A DNA stretch of 64,000 nt from Deltaproteobacteria bacterium GWC2_55_46 (GTDB taxonomy: Bacteria > Desulfobacterota > GWC2-55-46): the NCBI GenBank assembly GCA_001595385.3, contig LVEI03000003.1:1-64000 (forward strand), read 5' to 3'. Below are positions 1 through 8,751 of the stretch, one piece after another (the stretch's first letter is position 1; each line of letters begins with the position of its first letter). The notes beneath the pieces are model-generated. The model was not told the DNA's origin and made no database searches. It worked only from the letters and a program-made list of their open reading frames with translations. Both the position numbers and the translations under genes were made by a program.

Positions 1-2
1 CA

Positions 3-575
3 CACCGCAAGCGAAGGAACAAAGGCATCGGCAGAAAAGAGCGTAAGACCAAGATACCCAACCGCGTTCCCATAGACCAGCGGCCTCAAGCCGTTGAAAG
101 TCGCATCCAGTTCGGCCACTGGGAAGGCGACAGCCTGGTCTCCAGAAAGAGCCTTGCAGCCCTCAACTCCTTGGTGGAGCGCAAGAGCAGGTATCTTATG
201 CTTACCAAGCTCGACGCCAAGACAGCGGAGGCCACCTATAATGCCGTTGTGGAGAGACTCGGAGACCTACCGTCAAAGGCCAGACGGACCATGACCTTCG
301 ATAACGGCACCGAGAATTCAAGGCATGAGGCCATTACATCGGCAATAGGCATCAAGTGCTACTTCGCGCGCCCCTACGCCTCATGGCAGCGCGGCACAAA
401 CGAACATGTAAACGGCCTCATCAGGTGGTACTTGCCCAAGGGCACCGACTTCAGTAAGATAACGGACGACCAGATCGCCAGAATCGAGTTCTTAATCAAC
501 AACAGACCCAGAAAATGCCTGGGCTTCAAAAAACCAATCGAAGTAGCTGCTCCCTTCGTTGCACTTCGAGGTTGA
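3..575 (+). CDS. IS30-family transposase, 5'-truncated by the window edge
   Basis: The reading frame is open from base 3, so the N-terminal HTH part lies outside the window. What remains is the DDE integrase-like catalytic domain of an IS30 transposase: the first Asp lies in GHWEGD (about bases 117-134), the second in TFDNGTE, and the catalytic Glu in RGTNEHVNGLIRWYLPKG, followed by the family-typical NNRPRKCLGFKKP near the C-terminus. The enzyme cuts and joins the ends of its own insertion sequence. The TTG codon at 171 is internal, not the start. The inverted repeat at the right end could not be placed. Bases 576-802, up to the next gene, hold no gene. Confidence 0.93.
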   Translation, partial: HRKRRNKGIGRKERKTKIPNRVPIDQRPQAVESRIQFGHWEGDSLVSRKSLAALNSLVERKSRYLMLTKLDAKTAEATYNAVVERLGDLPSKARRTMTFDNGTENSRHEAITSAIGIKCYFARPYASWQRGTNEHVNGLIRWYLPKGTDFSKITDDQIARIEFLINNRPRKCLGFKKPIEVAAPFVALRG

Positions 576-802
576 ATTCGGGCTTTCAATTTATGACCTT
601 ACCGCCATTATATTTCAAACAGTAAGGGCTGGAAAACAAAACTGCGGTAACAAATTAGTTGAAGCTTCTATCAAGGCAAGTACGACTCAGCAAAAATGAT
701 GAGGCGTAGAAGCATCGTTGATGAGTTCAGCATCCCTAACACCGATCTCCTAAAGCAATTTTGCTTTGCAACGGATCAAAGGCATAATGATCTTATATTT
801 TT

Positions 803-3800
803 TTAGCGTCCGTAAATCTCTTCACGCCGCTCTTCTTCCAGGGCACGCTCCATATATGCCTTTGTGTAGGCACTCCCCGCCCTTCCAATTTCTTGAATGC
901 CAGGATCATTATTTTCGCAAAGCTCGCTAAAACGATGTACCCATGCTGACCAAAAAGCCGATTCTTTTCCTGTCCATGACCAACTATAACCCTGGATAGC
1001 ATCTGCAACATCTTTTGGTGAATACCCTGCGCTTAAAGCCACCTTTGCCTTCTCCACCCATTCTTTACTCCAAGGTTTCTCATGCTCCCATTTGATGGGT
1101 GCTAAATGAATACGGCTGTACACCTTCTTTGAAAGCAATAATCTATATAAGCTAAGATCGTCTCCTACCAAGTCGGCGGCAATCTCGGCATGACCAAAAT
1201 CGTCCGGCAATGCCTCCAATATTTTCCTGCGCGCTTCAATATCAAGTGAACGGATCGCCTTGTCGCATACGTCATAAAAATTCCTATACACGGAGCGTTC
1301 GTTAAATAAATTTGTCATTAGCCACTCTTGGGCAAGCGCCGAATCCTTAGCCAAGATCTCTCCCAGCCAGTAATCGTTTTCCTCCAAACGGAGAATCGCC
1401 TTCCGCCAATCTTCACCTAAGGAACCGATAGCTTTATCCTTCATCGCTTGCCAAATCCCAAGGGCGGCCTTGCTCGCAACTGAGTCGTTCTCATGTCGCA
1501 AAAGTAGAGTGCGGGTATCTTCAGGCACCTCGCCCCTCAGACAAAGAATTTCCACGGTCTGGTCAAAACCCTCCAGCTTGTGCATGACCTTATCAAGAAT
1601 ATCCGATGGCGGTGAGGTCATGGTTAAAAAAATTAAAATCGGTGCGTATTTATACTGAGGCGACTCCAGGCACTCGATGGAAATAGATTCCCATTCGGCT
1701 TCTTTGGCATTGACTGCTTCTCGCAAGAAAGGCACGACAAGGTCCGAAGGCAAGTTGGCCTCTATTGCTTTTCTTATCCAAGGAATTCTTTGTTTAACTC
1801 CTTTTGCCAATAATCCGCATAAATGTGGCGTCATTCTCGGCCAGCTTTTACCTGAGGCTTTGGCTTCAGCCTCGGCTTTTGCGATAAGTTCTATAACAAG
1901 CGCATGGTCTTTACTACTCAATTCCTTTGATAACTCTTCCACTGCTGACATCTGCCGCTTATGCTCAGTCTCCCAATCTTCTTCTATTCTCTCTCCTGGA
2001 AAAAAAATTTCAAAATATTTATCCAGGGGTACTTCGATTTCTATCCCTTTATTTTCAGCGATCTCTTTAATCTTTTGGAGCACGGCAGGATGCCCATGTG
2101 CTAAGCTAATGACATCTTTAATCATTTGGGTGACTATAGTCTTCACGATCTTATAAAATTCTTCAGGGTCTATTCTGACATTGGGTCCTGGATAGGCAAT
2201 ATTGCGAATTATCGTCAATATATGAGGCCAGTTCGATTCCCCATATGCCCTGATTATCTCGAAGGCTTTTGACCATAGATCCCCGATTCCTTTCAAATCC
2301 TGCGGAGTGACCACCCCATGAGAGAAGGTCACTGACATCCCAGAGCCCGGGTCTTGAGTGACTCTGTCAAATCTGGGCAGGAATACGAATGTTAAGGCAT
2401 GAAGCCCCACATGTGCGTCTCCACCGCCTGATAACCATTTTGAAATAGCATCAAGAAGCAGAGCTCTCCTTGAAATGACATCTTTGCTTCCAGGCCATGC
2501 AGACTTTATCCAATCTTCAATTAATCTAAGGGGATGGTCCGTTGTTGAATTAAGGGGACGCTCATCGCCAGTGGCAGCACTTAGAAGCAATGGAATAATA
2601 GATTCTGGAATATTACCTAAACACGCATGGGAAAGTTCTATCAACATCTCAGGATGTCGGCTCAGCGCCGTTCTTGACTCTTCTGGGCCCATCCATGCAT
2701 AAGCCACCCAAGCACTTTGAGGTTGGATTCTTTCCAGTAAATCGAGTAGGTCTGATGACGGTATGATAGCGCCTCGCGCTTTTGCACCAATTAACGTAAA
2801 AATGGTATCTCCAAGGTCTGGGCTGTTAACAATAAAGTACTCCGCATTTAATGACGTCGGGCCACTGTAAAATACATCCCTGACAAGAGGATAGCGTAAC
2901 TCCGCTGGTATTACTGAAAGTCGATCACGGCCGATATCGCGCAGGACACCTCCAGAAGCAAGCCCAGCCGTTATGGCCCTTACCCGAATCGATGTGAGTT
3001 CCAGCCCCTTGGCAACGCTTTCCATAGTCATGCCGGAATCCCCACCCATTGCAAAAGCCGCCAGGACATCCGTTGCTTCCTTTCCAACCAACGGCTCAAA
3101 AGAGGTGCGTATGGAACTGCTGAGCGCGTCGCCTAAGGCTACTCTACGAACGTCCCCCTGGAGGCAGAGATAAGAGAGGGTAACTGCAAGGCCTGGCCGA
3201 CCTTGAGCCTGATCCACGATTGATCTTACAAGCTCAACAGGCCCTCCTATCCCGGTATTTTTTATGACTTCGACAATGTGGTCGCGTGTCAAAAGATCAA
3301 GCTTGTGGATTTGAGAATCAGGCAGACTTAATATTCCCCTGATGGACTCTACGCCTCCTGGCCAACTGGACGTCAATATATCGAAGGAAATACCAAGCGC
3401 TCTTCTTAGTTGCAGAAGGTTCAAAAGCAAATCATTCCGTATATGGGCATCATCAACTATGATTGCTTTCGGTTGGGCGTCCCTTATCGCGCTGGCAAGA
3501 GATGTCCTGTCATCTGCTACGGCAAACAATCCTCCGCCGTCTTTGGCAAACTTGTGAAGCAGGAAGGTTTTACCCGAGCCTGGTTGACCAACCAATACGC
3601 GATCTCCAGAAGTGTTATTCAGCCACGAAAGGTCTGCATCGCGTCCAATGAGGGCATCGCCTATCAAAGGACGAAAACTGACAGGCACGACAGACAGGGC
3701 AGGCGGCTCCCCGGTTAGATTGAGAAGCTCACGGCACCAATGGGAATTGTGATAAAGCCGATCGGCTAAAGCGGCCTGGTCGTAAATTTGAATGAGCGTA

Positions 3801-4150
3801 AACCCCAACTCGGTTGCACGCTCCTCTAAATTCTTGCGTTTCTGCCCTGACAAAGCTTGTGATGTTGCAAGAATCGCTTCTCGACGAGGGCCTCCTTTGG
3901 AAATATAGGTTTCTAAATTAGAGGTAAGATTTCCAATTACATCGACTGATGTAGTGCTGACCAATGGGAAAGGACGCCCTTTCCCATCTGCGACTGCCCC
4001 ATCCATGCCTGCATCTGCTCCCCCTCGAATGGGAACCAAAGTCGGCCATTCAGCCCTCAGAAGGTCAGCGGCGCATTGTTCGAAAAGTTCCGGGTCTAAC
4101 TGGCCGTTAAGTCCTTCAATTATTTTTTTATAAAATGGGTCGCGTGTCAT
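803..4150 (-). CDS. STAND-like P-loop NTPase with nuclease-like N-terminal domain
   Basis: 1115 residues. Residues 1-150 resemble a restriction-endonuclease-like fold: an early FEQCAADLL helix, then GADAGMDG (44-51), then a strand with VSTTS where the family normally carries the catalytic Glu/Gln-x-Lys. Walker A is GQPGSGKT (188-195) and Walker B AIIVDDAH (229-236). The long remainder looks alpha-helical and repeat-like, as in the sensor part of STAND ATPases. No transmembrane segment is seen. The ATG follows the stop of the upstream small ORF without a gap, implying translational coupling, and the gene is last in the hsd operon. Architecture and setting resemble Avs-type antiphage NTPases, but membership of a named family is inference. 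Nuclease activity is doubtful because the catalytic Lys motif is not obvious. Confidence 0.75.
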   Translation of the reverse strand: MTRDPFYKKIIEGLNGQLDPELFEQCAADLLRAEWPTLVPIRGGADAGMDGAVADGKGRPFPLVSTTSVDVIGNLTSNLETYISKGGPRREAILATSQALSGQKRKNLEERATELGFTLIQIYDQAALADRLYHNSHWCRELLNLTGEPPALSVVPVSFRPLIGDALIGRDADLSWLNNTSGDRVLVGQPGSGKTFLLHKFAKDGGGLFAVADDRTSLASAIRDAQPKAIIVDDAHIRNDLLLNLLQLRRALGISFDILTSSWPGGVESIRGILSLPDSQIHKLDLLTRDHIVEVIKNTGIGGPVELVRSIVDQAQGRPGLAVTLSYLCLQGDVRRVALGDALSSSIRTSFEPLVGKEATDVLAAFAMGGDSGMTMESVAKGLELTSIRVRAITAGLASGGVLRDIGRDRLSVIPAELRYPLVRDVFYSGPTSLNAEYFIVNSPDLGDTIFTLIGAKARGAIIPSSDLLDLLERIQPQSAWVAYAWMGPEESRTALSRHPEMLIELSHACLGNIPESIIPLLLSAATGDERPLNSTTDHPLRLIEDWIKSAWPGSKDVISRRALLLDAISKWLSGGGDAHVGLHALTFVFLPRFDRVTQDPGSGMSVTFSHGVVTPQDLKGIGDLWSKAFEIIRAYGESNWPHILTIIRNIAYPGPNVRIDPEEFYKIVKTIVTQMIKDVISLAHGHPAVLQKIKEIAENKGIEIEVPLDKYFEIFFPGERIEEDWETEHKRQMSAVEELSKELSSKDHALVIELIAKAEAEAKASGKSWPRMTPHLCGLLAKGVKQRIPWIRKAIEANLPSDLVVPFLREAVNAKEAEWESISIECLESPQYKYAPILIFLTMTSPPSDILDKVMHKLEGFDQTVEILCLRGEVPEDTRTLLLRHENDSVASKAALGIWQAMKDKAIGSLGEDWRKAILRLEENDYWLGEILAKDSALAQEWLMTNLFNERSVYRNFYDVCDKAIRSLDIEARRKILEALPDDFGHAEIAADLVGDDLSLYRLLLSKKVYSRIHLAPIKWEHEKPWSKEWVEKAKVALSAGYSPKDVADAIQGYSWSWTGKESAFWSAWVHRFSELCENNDPGIQEIGRAGSAYTKAYMERALEEERREEIYGR

Positions 4151-4450
4151 TTATTTAAAATACTTTTTCATCTTCCTGCTTTGAAGAAGTACTATCCCAT
4201 GTTTTATTAAAACCTTTTCTATTGTGGCTGGCAAATCCATTAAAGTATGAAACTGTAGCGGATTGAGTGGCCTGATTCCATGCGGTTCATTTGGCTCCAT
4301 TCTGACAACACCACTTGCCCAAGCATTTTTTGGTATTACTTCCCCTTGGCCCTCGGCTATATTATTTGTTCAAAAACGGATTTTTACTTCTATCATTTTT
4401 TCGCCATGTGTAGCCAACTGGGCTGTCACGTTGTTATTTTGTTTTCTCAT
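4151..4450 (-). pseudogene. Small conserved-looking gene interrupted by an in-frame TGA
   Basis: ATG at 4450 has a good Shine-Dalgarno (AAGGAG, 7 nt away). The frame runs 26 codons, meets TGA at 4370-4372 (codon 27), then continues open for 72 more codons to TAA at 4151-4153, which abuts the ATG of the NTPase gene. Codons 8-26 read VTAQLATHGEKMIEVKIRF, and after the TGA TNNIAEGQGEVIPKNAW and later FHTLMDLPATIEKVLIKHGI. This is compositionally normal protein sequence on both sides, without a frame change. TGA differs from TGG (Trp) by one base. The simplest reading is a recent nonsense mutation. Readthrough or a sequence error cannot be excluded. Function unknown; context suggests a partner of the NTPase or of the type I system. 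Confidence 0.7.
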
Positions 4451-4501
4451 TATAATCTCCTTGTAAGAAAAAATACTTCTCCTAAAGCTAATTATTTGAC
4501 A

Positions 4502-5692
4502 TCAATACAGCTCTCCCTTAAACGCCTTATCTAAAACAGACGGCAGCATGGCGTTGAGCTCTGCCGTGGTTTCAGCCTGAAGATGTTTCAGCGCATCCAC
4601 CTTTGCCTGTAGGCCGTCCAGGTAGGCGACGATGCGGCGTTGTTCGGGAAGAGGGGGAACAGGTATTTCAAATGCCTCAATCTGAGCCTTAGTGAATCCC
4701 TGTCGTGTCGCCCCCTTTTGCTGATCATTGATAAAACTTTGAATCAATGGCTGACTAAGCCAATACATTAGGTATCTTGAACTTAAAGACTCGTCTGGCC
4801 GTATAATAGCAACATGCTGATTAACATTTGCTTCCATCAAATCTAAAGGAGCACAAGCAACACGACCAATTGAGGCTCCTGTGATATTAAGAAGGACGTC
4901 GTTTTGTCTAACCTTAGTATTAGACATGGAATCATGAGTCTTTATATCAATGAAGGCTATATTTTCCCACTGAAACTTACGCATTCTCACGTTCATGCTA
5001 CGTATAAACGGAATGCCTGTTGATAAATATGTAGCTCGACCTCCTTTTGGTGTAGAGCCGCTACCGATTTTTGAAACTAATTTCGACAGATGCTTCCGTT
5101 CAAAATTTAGTTCAGCAAACGCTTCTCCAACTGCTGATTCAAACAAGGCCTCCGCCTCTTCTACTGCTTGTCGCCGGAGGCCGCGTGCCTCTTCTATCTT
5201 TGCGGCCAGTTCCTCAAGCCTCGCCACTATCCGCTTTTGCTCTGAGAGTGGGGGTAGGGGAATTTCTATCTCTAAGAACCGTTCGGGGCGGATACGATTT
5301 TTGCCACTTGTCCCACGAGATTTTTCATCACACTTTTCCCAAAAGTTCCTTGTCTTAGTCTGCCAATGAAACCATTTTGAATCCAATTTTTTTTTAATAG
5401 GAGTAAATATTGGGAACTCTCCAGAAGCATAACAACCTTCAAGTTGCTCGGATACAACCGCCACACTTCCGTTTCTTGCCCAAATCTTATTCACAATGAT
5501 ATCATCTGCCTCAACTCGCGAAAACGTCTTGTACTTTGTTTGCCCTCCGTCGATTGTTTCACGCTCATAAGCACCTTCACCCCACAGTCTGACACCTATT
5601 TGACGGTATTCAACACCTGGGATAGGTGTTTCAGGACGTTCAACTGGCGAGATAACCTCTCCCAACGGCACCATAGGCCAAGCCTTACTCAC
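4502..5692 (-). CDS. hsdS: Type I restriction-modification specificity subunit
   Basis: 396 residues with the two-fold layout of HsdS: target-recognition domain 1, a conserved helix opening with PLPPLSEQKRIVARLEEL, target-recognition domain 2, and a second helix opening with PVPPLPEQRRIVAYLDGL. The two helices form the coiled coil that spaces the half-sites of a bipartite recognition sequence and binds two HsdM subunits. Start ATG 5692 overlaps the stop of the upstream nuclease gene by 4 nt (ATGA), so the two are co-translated. It follows hsdM in the operon, separated from it by the YhcG-type gene. The DNA sequence recognised cannot be read from the protein. Confidence 0.95.
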   Translation of the reverse strand: MSKAWPMVPLGEVISPVERPETPIPGVEYRQIGVRLWGEGAYERETIDGGQTKYKTFSRVEADDIIVNKIWARNGSVAVVSEQLEGCYASGEFPIFTPIKKKLDSKWFHWQTKTRNFWEKCDEKSRGTSGKNRIRPERFLEIEIPLPPLSEQKRIVARLEELAAKIEEARGLRRQAVEEAEALFESAVGEAFAELNFERKHLSKLVSKIGSGSTPKGGRATYLSTGIPFIRSMNVRMRKFQWENIAFIDIKTHDSMSNTKVRQNDVLLNITGASIGRVACAPLDLMEANVNQHVAIIRPDESLSSRYLMYWLSQPLIQSFINDQQKGATRQGFTKAQIEAFEIPVPPLPEQRRIVAYLDGLQAKVDALKHLQAETTAELNAMLPSVLDKAFKGELY

Positions 5693-6879
5693 CTCTTAGC
5701 CCTCCTGCCTGTCTTCAATGCCGTCCGTTCCTCGATGATTTTTCTTGTCTTATCAACTTCGGCCGCAAGGGTCTTTTCGGCCGGCAGGGCAGTACGGTAT
5801 TCGGCGGCCAAGACCTTGTTAGGGAGCCCTTCAAGGGCGTAATGGGCCACAGCATGGTCCTTCTGGGCGCAAAGGATCAGGCCAACAGGCGGGTTTTCAT
5901 CGGAATGGGTCCAATGCTCACGGGCGTAATTGAGGTAAAGGTGCATCTGCCCGGCATCGGCATGGGTAAACTTGCCAAGCTTCAAGTCTATTATCACAAG
6001 GCACCGGAGGCGGCGATGGTAAAAGAGGAGATCTACCCGGTACCACTCATCTCCAACACGCAAGCGGCGCTGACGGCCGACAAATGCGAAATCACCTCCA
6101 AGCTCAAGGAGGAAACTTTCAAGTTGATGGACGAGGGCCGCTTCCAGGTCGTTCTCCGAGTATTCATCCTTCAGCCCCAGGAACTCCAATACAAACGGGT
6201 CCTTGATCTCCTCCTCGGGGTTAACTATGTCTCCGGAAAGCTGTTTGCCTCCCTTCTTGAGCATGGCGGCCTTGTTTCTGGAGAGCATCGTGCGCTCATA
6301 AAACTGGCAATCGATCTGCCTTTCCAGCTGGCGAACGGTCCACCCTCCGCGCAATCCCTCCTTTTCGTAAAAGGCGCGGGCGTCAGGACTTTTTACAGAA
6401 AGGAGTTTTACATAATTAGACCAGGGAAGAGGGAAGCGTTGTGCAATTTCAGATAGGCTAAATTGTGCAGACACCGTCTGCATTTTTTCATCGCTTAATT
6501 GGCCGGACGCTGTCTGACTTTTTTGAAATGATAAAGAACTATCTAATTGTGCAGACGCTGTCTGCACAATTGAGGCGTATGCCAAATAGAAAGACCTGAT
6601 CTGGAAAAGATTCCTTCTGCCAAACCCCCGCCCAAATCTCTTAGTTAAATCCTCTGAAAGCCTTTCTATGAGCTGCTCTCCGTAATCGGCTTTAATGCGT
6701 CCCTTCTGCTCATACTCCACAATCCTACGCCCTATTTCCCAATAGGTCGCGGTCATGACGGCGTTTGTGGCCCTTGCAGAGGCGCGGCGGGCAGATTCAA
6801 GAAGCTCGGCTACACCGCTAAGAACAGTATTGTAACCGGCTAATTTTTGATTTTTTGGAGTAAGGGTTTTCTTTGCCAT
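5689..6879 (-). CDS. YhcG-type PD-(D/E)XK nuclease domain protein (DUF1016)
   Basis: 396 residues. The N-terminal part is DUF1016-like (ATYWEIGRRIVEYEQKG, FGRRNLFQIRSFYLAY), and the C-terminal part is a PD-(D/E)XK nuclease fold with core VDLLFYHRRLRCLVIIDLK. The middle (about residues 103-145) is a low-complexity insert with three repeats of a QTASAQL-like peptide, encoded by palindromic DNA repeats. The gene lies between hsdM (2-nt gap) and hsdS (4-nt overlap), so it is an integral operon member. YhcG-family genes are known passengers of type I R-M operons; their role is not settled. The ATG is followed by MAKKTLTPKNQKLAGYNTVL, a usual start for the family. Confidence 0.9.
   Translation of the reverse strand: MAKKTLTPKNQKLAGYNTVLSGVAELLESARRASARATNAVMTATYWEIGRRIVEYEQKGRIKADYGEQLIERLSEDLTKRFGRGFGRRNLFQIRSFYLAYASIVQTASAQLDSSLSFQKSQTASGQLSDEKMQTVSAQFSLSEIAQRFPLPWSNYVKLLSVKSPDARAFYEKEGLRGGWTVRQLERQIDCQFYERTMLSRNKAAMLKKGGKQLSGDIVNPEEEIKDPFVLEFLGLKDEYSENDLEAALVHQLESFLLELGGDFAFVGRQRRLRVGDEWYRVDLLFYHRRLRCLVIIDLKLGKFTHADAGQMHLYLNYAREHWTHSDENPPVGLILCAQKDHAVAHYALEGLPNKVLAAEYRTALPAEKTLAAEVDKTRKIIEERTALKTGRRAKR
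6461..6571. repeat. Three palindromic repeats inside the YhcG gene
   Basis: Three copies of a core of the form GCAGAC-N3-GTCTGC lie at 6466-6481, about 6501-6516 (degenerate: CGGACGCTGTCTGA) and 6545-6571. The last is a perfect palindrome with 12-nt arms (AATTGTGCAGAC) around GCT. They are translated into a repeated QTASAQL-type peptide. A fourth copy sits in non-coding DNA at 17338-17352, so the DNA element rather than only the peptide seems to be what recurs. Confidence 0.75.
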
Positions 6880-6881
6880 AT

Positions 6882-8429
6882 CTAAATTCCCTTTTTCAGA
6901 ACCTGTCTTATCTCAGCCATAATCTCCAGAATGCGTTCTTCCTTCTTTACGATATCTTCCACCAGCTTCTCGGGCGGCATGTGCTCAAAATCCTGCTTGC
7001 TGTTCGGATTTTTGATATCGAGGTTAAACCCATTTTCAATGATACTCTTGACCGGCACCTTCCAGGCCAGCTCATTTTTCTTGCGGTTCTTCCACCAAGC
7101 AAGGCAAGGCTTGAATTCATCAAACTGGATGGGCTGGGTCTTGGTATAGTTCTTTTTCCCTGTTGGCAAGGGGTGCTCGTAATACCATACCTCTTTTGTA
7201 GGGCCGGAACGGTCAAAGAAAAGAAGGTTGGTCGGTATGCCTGTATAAGGCGCGAATACTCCGTTTGGAAGGCGGATAATAGTATGGAGATTAAAGTCCT
7301 TGAGGAGCTCTTCTTTTATCCTTGCGCAGACGCCATCCCCGAAAAGGGTGCCGTTCGGAACGACCACGCCTGCCCGCCCTCCATATTCGGAGCCGTAACC
7401 AGGCCGTTTGAGCTTACGCATGATGAGCTGAAGAAAAAGAAGCGCTGTCTCGGCGGTCTGCTTCTCCGGAGGAAAATTTGAAAGTATGCCCTTTTCCTCC
7501 TCACCGCCAAAAGGCGGGTTGGTGATTATGATATCGACGCGGTCCTTGTCCCCTATCTCTTTAAGAGGAAAGCGGAGTGCGTTGCCAGGGTCTATCTGCG
7601 GGGATTCAAGGCCATGCAAAAGCAGGTTCATCTGGGCAAGGAGATATGGAAGATTTTTTGCTTCTCCTCCACGAATGCTTCCGGTCTGCAATAACTCGCG
7701 GTCTTTAACCGTCTTGCACTGCTTTTCGAGATGATTGAACGCCTCCACTATAAATCCGCCTGTGCCGCACGCCGGGTCAAGAACTGTTTCACCGAGACGC
7801 GGGTCTAAAGCATCAACCATAAAACGGACAACCGCACGGGGTGTATAGAACTCGCCGGAATCTCCGGCGGCGTCCCGCATCTCCTTGAGCATTGACTCAT
7901 AAAGGTGTCCAAGAGTGTGTATCTCATCGGAAGATGTAAAATGGATGCCGTTGACCTTATTGATTACATCCCGCAACAGATAGCCATTTATCATGCGGTT
8001 TACGGTGCCCTTGAATACCGTCGCTACAACATCGCGCCTGTCTCCCCCGTTTGCGCCCTGCAAAGTACGGAGATAGGAAAAAAGACCCGGGCCGCGCTTC
8101 CCGTCCGGACGCATCGCCTCATCATTGTTTACAAATGCTATAAGCTCATCGCCCGTAATCCCGTCCTCTTTTGAGGCCCAGTCGCGCCAACGGTAAGGCG
8201 GCTCTATGGCTGGACGGAACCTTTTGCCCGAAAGAACAGCTTCCTGCTCCCTGATGCTCTCCATATCGTCAAGGAATTTGAGGAACATGATCCAGGTAAG
8301 CATGGGCAGACGGTCAAGATCGCCATTCAGCCCCTTGTCTTTCCTCATTATGTCACGGGCGGATTTTACGAGACTGCCAAGCTGCTGGGCGGTAGTTAAT
8401 GGCTGTTTGCTGTCCTTAGCTCTTGGCAT
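6882..8429 (-). CDS. hsdM: Type I restriction-modification N6-adenine methyltransferase subunit
   Basis: 515 residues. An N-terminal helical HsdM domain precedes a Rossmann methyltransferase core with SAM-binding motif I DPACGTGG (218-225) and catalytic motif IV NPPF (304-307), diagnostic of N6-adenine methylases. FYTPRAV (194-200) is also typical. With HsdS it methylates the recognition site; with HsdR it forms the restriction complex. The start overlaps the preceding small gene by 14 nt, and the next gene begins 2 nt after its stop. Both motifs are intact, so it is probably active. Confidence 0.97.
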   Translation of the reverse strand: MPRAKDSKQPLTTAQQLGSLVKSARDIMRKDKGLNGDLDRLPMLTWIMFLKFLDDMESIREQEAVLSGKRFRPAIEPPYRWRDWASKEDGITGDELIAFVNNDEAMRPDGKRGPGLFSYLRTLQGANGGDRRDVVATVFKGTVNRMINGYLLRDVINKVNGIHFTSSDEIHTLGHLYESMLKEMRDAAGDSGEFYTPRAVVRFMVDALDPRLGETVLDPACGTGGFIVEAFNHLEKQCKTVKDRELLQTGSIRGGEAKNLPYLLAQMNLLLHGLESPQIDPGNALRFPLKEIGDKDRVDIIITNPPFGGEEEKGILSNFPPEKQTAETALLFLQLIMRKLKRPGYGSEYGGRAGVVVPNGTLFGDGVCARIKEELLKDFNLHTIIRLPNGVFAPYTGIPTNLLFFDRSGPTKEVWYYEHPLPTGKKNYTKTQPIQFDEFKPCLAWWKNRKKNELAWKVPVKSIIENGFNLDIKNPNSKQDFEHMPPEKLVEDIVKKEERILEIMAEIRQVLKKGI

Positions 8430-8700
8430 TTTCCGCTATAGCTCTCAGGTATTTTTCCCAAATTTTGTTTCTAACGTCAGACTCTGCTTGATCAATCAGA
8501 TGACTTACAGCATCATAACCGATCTGTTGCTCAAGATCATATCTTGTCGTAAAATCAACATGATAAGAATAGCCATTCGCCGGCTTGTCTTCTATGAAAG
8601 CCCGAATAATATATTCATCTATATCACCCTTAGATACCTTAATCTGGTAATTTTTACCATCGAACTGGAATTGTTTTGCGTGTTTTGGTAATTCCTTCAT
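8416..8700 (-). CDS. Small protein of unknown function in the hsd operon
   Basis: 94 residues, charged and soluble, rich in Asp, Glu and Lys, with no motif I recognise. ATG 8700 follows an AGGAGG ribosome-binding site by 6 nt, and the last 14 nt overlap hsdM in another frame. That spacing and overlap are good evidence for a real, co-translated gene between hsdR and hsdM. Its function is unknown; accessory or anti-restriction roles are possible but nothing in the sequence shows one. Confidence 0.75.
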   Translation of the reverse strand: MKELPKHAKQFQFDGKNYQIKVSKGDIDEYIIRAFIEDKPANGYSYHVDFTTRYDLEQQIGYDAVSHLIDQAESDVRNKIWEKYLRAIAENAKS

Positions 8701-8751
8701 ACATACCTCCTATCATTTTGTTCATTTACAAAAATATTCATGAGTAAAACT

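Noticed and set aside
4370-4372. TGA read as selenocysteine
   Set aside because: No convincing hairpin follows directly, no selenium genes are seen, and the context looks like a lost Trp codon.
4263-4534. Plus-strand short ORFs between hsdS and the NTPase gene
   Set aside because: They lie over the minus-strand small gene, which has the better ribosome-binding site and protein-like sequence.
5842-6456. Plus-strand 204-codon frame inside the YhcG gene, and similar frames opposite hsdR (9775-10602) and argS (29040-29939)
   Set aside because: They overlap genes with clear conserved motifs and have no ribosome-binding sites or family features.
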